Below are positions 17,460 through 26,139 of a DNA stretch of 48,085 nt, piece after piece; within the stretch, counting starts at the first letter, position 1, and every line of letters starts with the position of its first letter. Location of the stretch: contig JAFDVY010000015.1 of assembly GCA_018268785.1 (NCBI GenBank), forward strand, positions 1-48,085. The letters are read 5' to 3'. The DNA is from Acidobacteriota bacterium. Lineage in GTDB: Bacteria; Acidobacteriota; Terriglobia; Acidiferrales; UBA7541. The notes under the pieces were generated by a model. The model searched no databases and was not told the DNA's origin. It saw only the letters and a list, made by a program, of their open reading frames with translations. The translations under genes were made by a program, and so were the position numbers.

Positions 17460-19301
17460 CTAGCGGATAGGCGTGGCCGTGAAATGGATCGGAGCGGAGG
17501 AAATAATTCCCTTTCCTTCCTTCACGGTTACAACTTGATTCGTCTTCACATCCGCCAGTGTCTCTTTTTGTCCGCTCGGCCAAACAATCTGCAATCTTGC
17601 GCTTTTCACGCCTCCCGCCTTGCCCAGGCCGAATGTCAGCGTCAATTCGCTCTGCGACAAATAACTCGACCCGCCCTTCACAACCCTCGTCTCCGCCGCG
17701 CCGGTATTCGTTGTCATTGTAACTTTCGCGCCGATTGCATCTCGATTTGACTTGGTCCCCATCAATTTCACGCGCAATACGTCGTTCTGATTGGCATTCA
17801 AATTCCGTAGCAAACGCGCCGGCCCATTGTTCGTCGTCGCCACCAGATCCAGCGCGCCATCGCCAAAAAAGTCTGCGTACGCAATTCCGCGCCCCACCAC
17901 GGGCTTCTGAATCGCCTTGCCCAGTTTTCCCGATACGTCTTCAAACTTCCCTTTGCCCAAATTTCGGAAAATCCCAATCGGCTGCGCGTACCGCACCGTC
18001 GGCTGCACCACTGCAATATCGTCCGAAACGTGCCCATTCGCGGCGACCACGTCCAGATTCCCGTCGAGATCGTAATCCACGAAAGAGCAGCCAAACGTCA
18101 GCGCCTGATTCGTCGCCTGCCCTAAGCCCGATCTCATCGATTCATCCGAAAATAGTCCCGACCCGTCGTTCCGATAGAGCGCCATGCTCTCGTTCGTAAA
18201 ATTTCCAATGATCAGCCCGGGAAATCCCGAACCGTCAAAATCCCCTGCATCGGTTCCCATACCCGCACGCACACGGCCCGATTCGCTGAACGCCACTCCG
18301 GTCGTTACACCAACGTCAGTGAAAGTCCCGTCGTGGTTGTTATGATAAAGCTTGTTCGGCTCCGTGTCGTTCGTCACAAACAAATCAATCCAGCCGTCGT
18401 TGTCATAGTCAAGCAGCGCAACTCCCAGCGCTTTCCCCGTCGGATCAAACAGACCCGCCTTTTTCGTGACATCCTCAAAAATTCCATTTCCTTTGTTGCG
18501 ATAAAGCCGCGAAGTCTCGCCCTTATAGGTCTGCGGCGTGCAATACGATTTGTTCTTGTTGTCCAGTGTGCAGTATTGATCCTTTTCAACCGACCAATCG
18601 ATGTAGTGCGTTACGAACAGGTCGAGTTTTCCGTCGTTGTCGTAGTCCACCCAAACCGCGCTTGCGGAAAATCCCGGGCTCGCAACTCCCGCCTTGTCCG
18701 TGACATCGGCAAATTTTCCGTTACCCAAATTGTGAAACAAATGATTCGATCCCACCGTGGTCACATATAAATCCGCAAACCCGTCGTTGTCATAATCGCC
18801 CACCGCACATCCAAGCCCGTAGCTTTCAATCGCCAGTCCTGCCTGCCTGGTCACATCCGTAAACGTCCCGTCGTGATTGTTGTGATACAACGCGGGATAC
18901 GACTTCCCCGTCTTATGCCCCGGCCAATCCATCGAATTAACAAAGAAAATATCGGGCCAGCCGTCGTTGTCGTAGTCAATCACGCAAACGCCGCTTCCCA
19001 TCGTCTCCGGCAGATATTTCTTTCCGAAAGCGCCGGTATTGTGCTTGAAATGGATTCCCGCCTGTGTTGTCACATCGACAAATTCGATCGGTCCGGAGGG
19101 TCTCGCTCCGCCCGCGGATGTTGAAGTCTCCGAAGCCGCCGAAGCGTTTGTTGCAGACGTCGCCGGTTCCGCTGGGCTCGTGGCCGCCGCCTGCGGAGCA
19201 GACTTTGGCGCTGTTTCCGTTGACGCATTTCGATTGCAGCCCCCCGCCAAAGCAGGCGCCAATACAATCGCCATCATCACTTGCCTTGCGTTCAATCGCA
19301 T
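17460..19301 (-). CDS. CRTAC1-type FG-GAP/UnbV lipoprotein
   Basis: A 613-residue exported lipoprotein (signal ending at ALAGGC), then a low-complexity Ala/Ser/Thr linker to about 70. The body is a beta-propeller with FG-GAP/VCBS calcium motifs: DYDNDGWPD, DYDNDGFAD, DYDNDGKLD, DYDNDGWID, DYDLDGNLD. The C-terminus is an ASPIC/UnbV domain (GTKSNRDAIGAKVTM, GSSYLSQSE, TFGLG, VWPSGQ). ATG 19301 overlaps the TGA of the RnfD-like gene by one base (TGATG), suggesting translational coupling. CRTAC1 proteins are adhesion or scaffold-like; no enzymatic role is established. Confidence 0.85.
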   Translation of the reverse strand: MRLNARQVMMAIVLAPALAGGCNRNASTETAPKSAPQAAATSPAEPATSATNASAASETSTSAGGARPSGPIEFVDVTTQAGIHFKHNTGAFGKKYLPETMGSGVCVIDYDNDGWPDIFFVNSMDWPGHKTGKSYPALYHNNHDGTFTDVTRQAGLAIESYGLGCAVGDYDNDGFADLYVTTVGSNHLFHNLGNGKFADVTDKAGVASPGFSASAVWVDYDNDGKLDLFVTHYIDWSVEKDQYCTLDNKNKSYCTPQTYKGETSRLYRNKGNGIFEDVTKKAGLFDPTGKALGVALLDYDNDGWIDLFVTNDTEPNKLYHNNHDGTFTDVGVTTGVAFSESGRVRAGMGTDAGDFDGSGFPGLIIGNFTNESMALYRNDGSGLFSDESMRSGLGQATNQALTFGCSFVDYDLDGNLDVVAANGHVSDDIAVVQPTVRYAQPIGIFRNLGKGKFEDVSGKLGKAIQKPVVGRGIAYADFFGDGALDLVATTNNGPARLLRNLNANQNDVLRVKLMGTKSNRDAIGAKVTMTTNTGAAETRVVKGGSSYLSQSELTLTFGLGKAGGVKSARLQIVWPSGQKETLADVKTNQVVTVKEGKGIISSAPIHFTATPIR

Positions 19302-20152
19302 CAAGCGGGAACCTGCGCCGGTATCGCGCTCCTGGTCTTGAACCAGTCTTCAATCAGAAAAGCCGCCGGGCCGACAAAAAACAGCGCATAAAACGGCGCA
19401 TATACCACGTGATCCAGCCGCAAAATCATTTCCACCACGGCCACCATCGCGGCTACGACGATCTGCCACTTCTTCGATTTCACCGTCGTCTTCGGATCCG
19501 TAATCATGAAAAAAATAAAAAGCTGATACATCGGCCCGGTCAGCGGCGCCACTTCCGATAACCAGGGACTCCCTGTAAGCAAACTCCGCACGTACGAGAG
19601 AACGATAAACGAAACGACATACGTCGCCGTGATATGAAATCGATGCAACCTATAGATGATGATCGATCCCAGCACCCAGATCACCACCATTGGCAGCAAA
19701 TAATTTCCCCACTGGATACTCAGCGCCGCGACCGTTGCCGGCGCTAGATATAGCAAAACCGAAATACTGAAGTTCGATGGGTTCCAGATGTGCCGCCCGT
19801 GGACGCGCAGCACATATTTCGACATGATCGCCACCATCGCGCACACTATGTACGGCCAAAACGCCGGCGACCTCACCAAAATTCCCACGCTGATTCCGCT
19901 GATATATGCGCTGGCCAAAATCGGCCGCTTCCCCAGGTAAATCCATCCAAGAATCAGCTCCGTGATCAGGCTCGCCAGAATCGCCGCGACCGTTTTCTTG
20001 TAGCTCTCCAGAAATCCAAACGAAAGCTGCCCCACAAGTAAAATGCACGTGATAAACGCAGGCGCCAGGTAGCGATTCTCCATGCTGAAAAACTTCTTCC
20101 ACTGAAACGGCGCAGCCGGTTGCGGCGCCATCGCAATGCTTTGCTGGCTCAT
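19301..20152 (-). CDS. RnfD/NqrB-like membrane protein
   Basis: Polytopic protein of 283 residues with about eight to ten hydrophobic segments. HIWNPSNFSIS (121-131) corresponds to the NP-x-N-P region and FFMITDPKT (214-222) to the TDP motif of NqrB/RnfD/RnfE-type subunits. Those proteins carry covalent FMN on a threonine in S-G-A-T; I do not see that motif here, so flavin binding is uncertain. No other rnf gene is nearby. It overlaps the preceding gene by 4 bp (ATGA) and the next by 1 bp, so production is coupled to two FG-GAP proteins. A role in membrane electron transfer is inference. Confidence 0.72.
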   Translation of the reverse strand: MSQQSIAMAPQPAAPFQWKKFFSMENRYLAPAFITCILLVGQLSFGFLESYKKTVAAILASLITELILGWIYLGKRPILASAYISGISVGILVRSPAFWPYIVCAMVAIMSKYVLRVHGRHIWNPSNFSISVLLYLAPATVAALSIQWGNYLLPMVVIWVLGSIIIYRLHRFHITATYVVSFIVLSYVRSLLTGSPWLSEVAPLTGPMYQLFIFFMITDPKTTVKSKKWQIVVAAMVAVVEMILRLDHVVYAPFYALFFVGPAAFLIEDWFKTRSAIPAQVPA

Positions 20153-21945
20153 TCGGGTTCCTTCACTTCATGAATTTGATCGGGCGCGGGATTCGGAATC
20201 GTTTGTATCTTGCCGGAAGGCCACCGGATCACGGCCTTTTCAATCTGCGGAAATTTTCCAAGTCCAAAGTGCAATCGGCGCTGATTCTGTGAAGCAAACC
20301 CGCTCCCCCCGGAAACTTCCTGCGCCTGCTGCTGTCCGTTCCAGTAAACCGTCACTCGCGCTCCTATCGCGCTGCGGTTGCTCTTCGTCCCGGTCAGATC
20401 GAACTCGATCCATTTGTTTTCCGGCGTTACCGTGTTCTTGTAAATCAGCAGCGGCCCCCGCTCGTTTGCCACAATCACGTCCAGCGCGCCGCGGTTCCAC
20501 AAATCCGCGAACGCCACCGCTCGTCCGTCGTACGTATCCGTCACGCCCACTGCCGGCGCCACGTCGACAAATTTTCCGCTCCCATCGTTCAGCCACAGGT
20601 GCTTTGTTTGGTAGCCAGACAAACTCCGCCCTTCCATCGCCGGCCAATTCTTCGCATCGTTGATAATCAACGCGTGCCCGCCCGCAATTTTCGAAAAGTC
20701 GTACCAGTAGCTTTTGTTCCGGTCGAGCGACACATATCCATTCGTCAAGTACAGATCCAGCGTCCCATCATTATTTAAATCTCCGAATTGCGCGCCAAAA
20801 CTCCAGCCCCCCATCTCCACTCCAAAATCCCGCGCCAGGTTTTCATACTTTGTCCCGTCGCCGCTCGTCCCTTCTTTCGGCACCCACAGATTGTTTCCTT
20901 GAATCAGCACCCCTTCTTCCGAAATATTCGAGACGTACACCGAAAAGCGCCCTTGATTCAAAATGTCTCCAACGCTCGCGTTCATTCCGCTCTTCGGCGC
21001 AAATCCAACTCCGGTCTCTTGCCCGGCTTCGTGGAATTTTTTCCCGTCGTTGAAATAAAGCTCGGACACGCCGTAGTCGTTCGAAACGAACAAATCCGGA
21101 TGCCCTGTCCCCCGCAAATCCGCTGCCGTGGACGCCAGCGCCCATCGTCGGCTGTTGATCCCCATCTTCTCGCTGACTTCTTCAAACTTTCCGTTCCCTA
21201 AATTGTGAAACAGATATTTTCGTCCGCCGTTTTTCGCATACTCAAAACTATCCGGCATTATTTTCGTCGACGACAGATGCCATAAATCCACGTCTTCCGC
21301 GTAATATCCCCCGATAAAAAAATCGAGCTTTCCGTCGCCGTCGTAGTCAAACCACAGCGCCGTATTCGCATTCACCCACGCCGGCAAACCGGCCTGTTCC
21401 GTAACGCGCGTAAAACCTTTGCCGCCGTCATTGTGAAAAAGTTCCGGCTTGCCCCATTTGATCAGGAGTAGGTCTTCGTACCCATCGTTGTCGTAATCGC
21501 CCCACACCGCGCCCATCGAAACGCCTGTACCAGCCTTGTTCACATCCGCAATCCCCATCTGCTCCGCAACATCCGTAAACGTTCCGTCGTGATTGTTCCG
21601 GTAGAGTGCGTTCTTCGAACCTTCCTTGCTGTTCGTAACATAAATGTCCGGCCATCCGTCGCGATCGAAGTCCACAATGGACACCGATGCGCCCATCGAA
21701 GCCACTTGCGGCATGATGTGCGCCAGCTTCGCATCGAGTGTCGGCGCCTCATGCACAAAATTCACGCCCGCCTGCTTGGATACTTCCTGTAAATAAAATC
21801 CGTGCCCCGCGAGTGCCGCCTGCAAATCTAATTTCGCCCTGGATTCGTCGCGCCTTGCTTCGTACCGCCTGATAAACAGCGGCGAAAACACGAGCGCGAA
21901 AAAAACTATCGTCACAATCGTTCTGGTCAGGATCCCCGGCTTCAC
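20149..21945 (-). CDS. Membrane-anchored CRTAC1-type FG-GAP/UnbV protein
   Basis: A 598-residue protein with an uncleaved-looking N-terminal anchor (about 8-26, TIVTIVFFALVFSPLFI) followed by charged residues and an extracytoplasmic propeller. FG-GAP calcium motifs include DFDRDGWPD, DYDNDGYED, DYDGDGKLD and DLNNDGTLD. The C-terminus is ASPIC/UnbV (GTKSNRSAIGARVTV, GSGFASQNQ, HFGLG, RWPSGK). The start is GTG 21945, overlapping the previous stop by 4 bp (GTGA). Paralogous to the 17460 gene but without its lipobox. Function is unknown; coupling with the RnfD-like gene suggests a shared complex. Confidence 0.83.
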   Translation of the reverse strand: MKPGILTRTIVTIVFFALVFSPLFIRRYEARRDESRAKLDLQAALAGHGFYLQEVSKQAGVNFVHEAPTLDAKLAHIMPQVASMGASVSIVDFDRDGWPDIYVTNSKEGSKNALYRNNHDGTFTDVAEQMGIADVNKAGTGVSMGAVWGDYDNDGYEDLLLIKWGKPELFHNDGGKGFTRVTEQAGLPAWVNANTALWFDYDGDGKLDFFIGGYYAEDVDLWHLSSTKIMPDSFEYAKNGGRKYLFHNLGNGKFEEVSEKMGINSRRWALASTAADLRGTGHPDLFVSNDYGVSELYFNDGKKFHEAGQETGVGFAPKSGMNASVGDILNQGRFSVYVSNISEEGVLIQGNNLWVPKEGTSGDGTKYENLARDFGVEMGGWSFGAQFGDLNNDGTLDLYLTNGYVSLDRNKSYWYDFSKIAGGHALIINDAKNWPAMEGRSLSGYQTKHLWLNDGSGKFVDVAPAVGVTDTYDGRAVAFADLWNRGALDVIVANERGPLLIYKNTVTPENKWIEFDLTGTKSNRSAIGARVTVYWNGQQQAQEVSGGSGFASQNQRRLHFGLGKFPQIEKAVIRWPSGKIQTIPNPAPDQIHEVKEPE

Positions 21946-24900
21946 TGTTGCGGCAATCTCCTCATCGAATTTTTAAACACGTCCGGCGTGACGTACCGCG
22001 TGTGATACTTTTCCCAATCCTCCGGATGCCTCTTGTAAACGTATTCGTCTTCCAGACGTCCCGGCGCCGTGTCATATAAATTCTTCGCGTGATACGGCAG
22101 CGGTTCCACGGTTCGCGAAAAACCGGAATTGTAGTCGCCATCTTTGATCCAGCCGTCGCCGATAATCAGGTAATCGCGCTTCCATCCCCCGGAGGGAGCT
22201 GGCTGTTCCGCAAATCGAAATGTCATTTCGTCTCCGGAATTCATGATCACGTAGCGGTCGTCAATCTTGCCCAGAAGTTCCCGCACATCCCCATATCGTG
22301 TGTAGTAGCCCACCAGATCGCGCCAGCGCTGCTTCGATCCTTCAAAGTGGTTGTAGTCGGGAATCTCTGGCGAAGAAGGATTCGCCTGATTCATCACCGA
22401 ATATCCCCGGTAGTGCAGGTCCGCCACCGTCGGATCGAGCTTCACAGTTTTCAACTGCGTGTCCGGCAATCCCTTCGCCCACTCGATCGAATCCCAGTAA
22501 ATTTCCAGATTCGTCCGCAAGCGCACGCGGTGCGGCGTGCCGGGCAGAAAGATGTTCGCAAGGTCAAACAAACAAATCTTTTTTCGTCCCGCAGGGAATC
22601 CAAGATTTGACTTGGCAACCGCCCAGCCGCCGTGTCCGTCCGGCACTTCCAGGCTCAATCCGCGCGCGGTCTCATGCTTGCCTTGTCCGATCGCCACGTT
22701 GATCGAAGAATCCGTAGGGTGCATCCAGCCTTTCGCAATCAGCCACACTGGCCCGGACTGGGGCACATCGTTGCCCAAATCCACTTCGACGTAATGATCG
22801 CGCGTTACACCTTGATATTGTCCGCGGCCAAAGTTATCCAGGTATTTTCCGTCTAGCGTGCTGACAATGTCCGTCACGTCGTGTCCGTCGTCGTCAACCG
22901 CGCTCACGATCTTGTGCGGCGTCTCTGTCGCGGTGATTGCCAGTTTCGCCGGTGGAATCACAAATCGCTCATCCACGTAAATTTCCGTTCCAACCGGGTG
23001 ATCCACCACCATCATCGCCAGGTAATCGTAGTAGTACGTTTCCCAAAGTTCGGCGGTGATGCGCATGTCGTAGTAGCCGTCATGCGGCACAAGCTCGTCC
23101 GGACCGATCTTGTACCACTCTTCCGTCGCTTCGACCCGCGCCGTTCCCACGGTGTTGATGCGCAGTCCAATCGCGGAACTCCACGGCACAGCGTCCTTCA
23201 CAAACTCAACTCCCTTGCCGTTGAACGCAAAAAGATACGGGCACGACCCCTTGATGCGCTGTTCGGTCAGGACCGCCTGATCCGCCGGCAGGCTAAATTC
23301 GGCGCGCACCGATCCGTTCGGCCACACGATCCGCATCGCGTCTGTGCTCGTTTGATTGCCCAGCCCGAAATGAAGTTGCGGCCCGTTGATCGGTTGCTTC
23401 TGTACCAGCAGTCCCGAGCGAATTTCGATTTCCCCGCCAACGCCAAAGGGATTGATGCGCTGGTCGCCGGTCGCTTGCCTCGCGTGCGGACGGATCACCT
23501 GCCAGTGATAATTCTTCGTGCCGCGACTCACACCAACCGCAGGTTTTCCCCCCGAATCGAAGCCCAGTAAGTTGAGTCGCCCATCGCCATTCAGATCCGC
23601 GATGCTAAAAACACTGGCAAGCCCGCTCGCTTGTTCCAGCAGCGTATACTTTGCATTCGCGTCGCCCAGCCAGATCAAGGGTTTCTCGCTCTGCCCCGCG
23701 GCAACTTTCGCCGGGCTCAGCACCAAATCCAGCGCTCCATTGTTGTCCAGATCCGCGATCAGCAATCGCACGTCACTCGCAAGATTTGCCGTCGCATTCG
23801 GCACTTGCAGAAGCGCCGCAACGCTCCACCCTCTTTTTTCGCTGTATCCCACGCTGGCGATGGTTCCGTTCGATTCCACCGCTACCAGGTTCAGCACCCC
23901 GTCGTCATCCGTGTCCGCCACGCCAATCGCTTTTATCTTCGTCAGCTCGCCCGGAAGCGCCACTTCCCGAAATTGTCCCTGTCGCTGATTGTGAAAAAGA
24001 TGCAAGCGATCCTCGCCATCCACAATCGCGGCGTCCGGATTTCCATCCCCGTCGAAATCCGCCCACGCGAACTCTTTCGCTCCGGAAATTCCCGCGAATG
24101 GCTGGATCGCAACAAACGTTCCATCGCCATTGTTCCGCAACACCTGCGGGGCACCGTCCTTCTTTCCCAGCACAATGTCCAGGTCGCCGTCCGCCTCAAT
24201 ATCGACGGCCCAGGCCCCTGTATACGCAGCACTCAAAATATTTTTCGGCAATTTCGTCGCTGCCGTCACGTCCGTAAACTTTTCCGGCGAATCCTGCCTC
24301 ATGAATTTCACGCCGCCGGCGCCCGCGAGTACCAGATCCGTTTTGAAGTCGTAATTAAAATCGGCCTGTAGAATTCCCTCCGGCCCTGGCCCTGCATTCT
24401 CGGCTCCGCCCGGAAACGGAAACGACGCCCCGGAAGCCAAGCGAACCTCTTTTCCGTTTGCTTCCGCAACAATCGGTTTTCCTTCGCTGCCTAGCGCAAC
24501 CGCGCCTATCCAACTCCACGTTCCCGAATCCGTCGCAATCGCCGGCTTCACATCGAACGTCAGTGCCATGTCCGCCGCCGCTGGCCGGAAGTTCGGCCGT
24601 TCCATTCTCAAAAATTTCGTGAAGGGCTCCGCCTCTTCCCCCGGCGGCGCCTTCAACACCGCCAATTCCTCGCGGAATTCCGGCACGCGCATCAGCGTGT
24701 TTCGCAAAAAGGTCGTTCTCGTCGCCGCGGAACGCGGATTCGGCCCATTTGCCGCCGCCTGTAAAGCCGCAAACTGATCTTTCACTTCCGATGGCCATCC
24801 CGAAGATCTCGACGCGATCTTGGTCAGCACAGACTTCACCAGCGCGCCATCCCCGCTCTTTGCCGCAATTCGGCAAAGTTCCAGCTCCGCGGCAAGGTTG

Positions 24901-25433
24901 TCCGGCTGCGACTCTAGGATCTTCTCGATCAGTGTCCTGTATTCTGCCTCGCTGTTGGCGCCGCCTTGCCGCTCCACTTCTTCTGCCAGTTGATACGCTG
25001 CGCGGTAATTCCGCGGATTTATTTCCACAGCCTTCCGCCAATCCGCGATAGCCTTCGCTGAATCCCCTCGGCTGCTTTCCAGAAAGCCCATCATTTGGTA
25101 AATCTGATCGTTGTCTGGAGCCAGTTTCAGCGCCCGTTCGAATCGCTCGCCAGCCACGTCCAGTTTTCTCTGCCGGAGCGCTAGCACACCCCAATTTCCC
25201 CATCCCGCCGGCTCGCCCGGCGCCAGCTTTGTCAATTTCGAAAGTTCGCTCTCCGCATGAACGTCGTCCCCCACCTGCAGCGCGCCAAGCCCCACATAAA
25301 ACGCAGAAACCGCTTGCGCATACTCCTTCGAATCTTTTCCCGGAAGTTTGCCGCTGGACTTGCACCCACCCAGGCACATAACCAGCATCGCGCACGTTGC
25401 CACGAAAGCAGCTCTCGCCAAACTCCTTCTCAT
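21942..25433 (-). CDS. Large TPR + FG-GAP lipoprotein with unknown C-terminal domain
   Basis: 1163 residues. Lipoprotein signal ends at MCLGGC. TPR-like helices follow at about 45-210 (EPAGWGNWGVLALRQRKLD, DNDQIYQMMGFLESS, NPRNYRAAYQLAEEV). A propeller with DIEADGDLD, DFDGDGNPD, DTDDDGVLN and DLDNNGALD covers about 280-640, then a short UnbV-like stretch (HFGLGNQ, IVWPNGS). The last ~430 residues are Trp/Tyr-rich (ELWETYYYDYLAMMV, EIYWDSIEWAKG, DYLIIGDGWIKDGDY) and match no domain I know. ATG 25433 has GGGAG eight bases upstream. It overlaps the next gene by 4 bp. Confidence 0.78.
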   Translation of the reverse strand: MRRSLARAAFVATCAMLVMCLGGCKSSGKLPGKDSKEYAQAVSAFYVGLGALQVGDDVHAESELSKLTKLAPGEPAGWGNWGVLALRQRKLDVAGERFERALKLAPDNDQIYQMMGFLESSRGDSAKAIADWRKAVEINPRNYRAAYQLAEEVERQGGANSEAEYRTLIEKILESQPDNLAAELELCRIAAKSGDGALVKSVLTKIASRSSGWPSEVKDQFAALQAAANGPNPRSAATRTTFLRNTLMRVPEFREELAVLKAPPGEEAEPFTKFLRMERPNFRPAAADMALTFDVKPAIATDSGTWSWIGAVALGSEGKPIVAEANGKEVRLASGASFPFPGGAENAGPGPEGILQADFNYDFKTDLVLAGAGGVKFMRQDSPEKFTDVTAATKLPKNILSAAYTGAWAVDIEADGDLDIVLGKKDGAPQVLRNNGDGTFVAIQPFAGISGAKEFAWADFDGDGNPDAAIVDGEDRLHLFHNQRQGQFREVALPGELTKIKAIGVADTDDDGVLNLVAVESNGTIASVGYSEKRGWSVAALLQVPNATANLASDVRLLIADLDNNGALDLVLSPAKVAAGQSEKPLIWLGDANAKYTLLEQASGLASVFSIADLNGDGRLNLLGFDSGGKPAVGVSRGTKNYHWQVIRPHARQATGDQRINPFGVGGEIEIRSGLLVQKQPINGPQLHFGLGNQTSTDAMRIVWPNGSVRAEFSLPADQAVLTEQRIKGSCPYLFAFNGKGVEFVKDAVPWSSAIGLRINTVGTARVEATEEWYKIGPDELVPHDGYYDMRITAELWETYYYDYLAMMVVDHPVGTEIYVDERFVIPPAKLAITATETPHKIVSAVDDDGHDVTDIVSTLDGKYLDNFGRGQYQGVTRDHYVEVDLGNDVPQSGPVWLIAKGWMHPTDSSINVAIGQGKHETARGLSLEVPDGHGGWAVAKSNLGFPAGRKKICLFDLANIFLPGTPHRVRLRTNLEIYWDSIEWAKGLPDTQLKTVKLDPTVADLHYRGYSVMNQANPSSPEIPDYNHFEGSKQRWRDLVGYYTRYGDVRELLGKIDDRYVIMNSGDEMTFRFAEQPAPSGGWKRDYLIIGDGWIKDGDYNSGFSRTVEPLPYHAKNLYDTAPGRLEDEYVYKRHPEDWEKYHTRYVTPDVFKNSMRRLPQQ

Positions 25434-25565
25434 CGCACAAACTCCCTCTCCACACACCAGTTCAGCTCTGCTTCGCACATTTAGTCCTTCTCAATTTCGC
25501 TTTCACGATTTGGAGCGCGGATTTGCCATTTACTATCTCACGCAAGACGCATCCCAACAAAAACT

Positions 25566-26129
25566 TCACGCTGTTTGTCCCGCTTCCAATTTTCTGAACT
25601 GCCGCCGCTTCGCCGCCACTTTGAACCACAAAAATCCCACGCCCAGAAATGGCAGCGCAAACAGCAATAAATCCCATTTCCCGTATCCGAACGGCGTTGG
25701 CGTCACCTGTGTTGTCGCTTCTCCTCCGCCAATCGAACTGCTCATCACCAGCCGCACCTTCCACAATTCTTGCTGATCGAACTGCGCTTCCGACTTGTAT
25801 TCCACTTGCCCCTTCTGATCCTCGACCCATGCCCAATACATCGCTTCCGGCAATCGTCCTGTCGCCGGTTGTACGCCAATCTGGATCTTCAAGTCTTTCG
25901 GGACCGTTCCTCCCGGCGGAGGATCGACCAGCACAAAGAAAGTCCCCGTCCCCAAATCCGGATGCGTCCACAACGCAATCGTGTACGGTCCAACGTGTTG
26001 CCCTTCCAGAATCGGAAACGGCGGCCCATTGTGCGCCGCGGCGCTTTTTGCGCAAAATCCAAATGCCAGCACGGACCCAAGTAGCGCGACCACCCTCAGC
26101 CCATTTTTCCTTTTCCATCTTCCAGTCAT
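25566..26129 (-). CDS. Exported protein with C-terminal anchor, possible metal-binding N-terminus
   Basis: 187 residues of unrecognised family. A signal peptide ends at KSAAA-HNGPP, so if cleavage follows Ala32 the mature protein begins with His33. Further histidines lie at about 45 and 55 (GQHVGP, WTHPD). The middle is a beta-rich domain (about 35-145). A transmembrane helix near 155-173 (LLLFALPFLGVGFLWF) and a basic tail anchor it. The layout resembles YtkA/CopC-like periplasmic proteins, but I cannot name a family. It starts 10 bp after the polyferredoxin gene and precedes the large FG-GAP gene by 132 bp. Confidence 0.6.
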   Translation of the reverse strand: MTGRWKRKNGLRVVALLGSVLAFGFCAKSAAAHNGPPFPILEGQHVGPYTIALWTHPDLGTGTFFVLVDPPPGGTVPKDLKIQIGVQPATGRLPEAMYWAWVEDQKGQVEYKSEAQFDQQELWKVRLVMSSSIGGGEATTQVTPTPFGYGKWDLLLFALPFLGVGFLWFKVAAKRRQFRKLEAGQTA

Positions 26130-26139
26130 CTCTTCCCCG

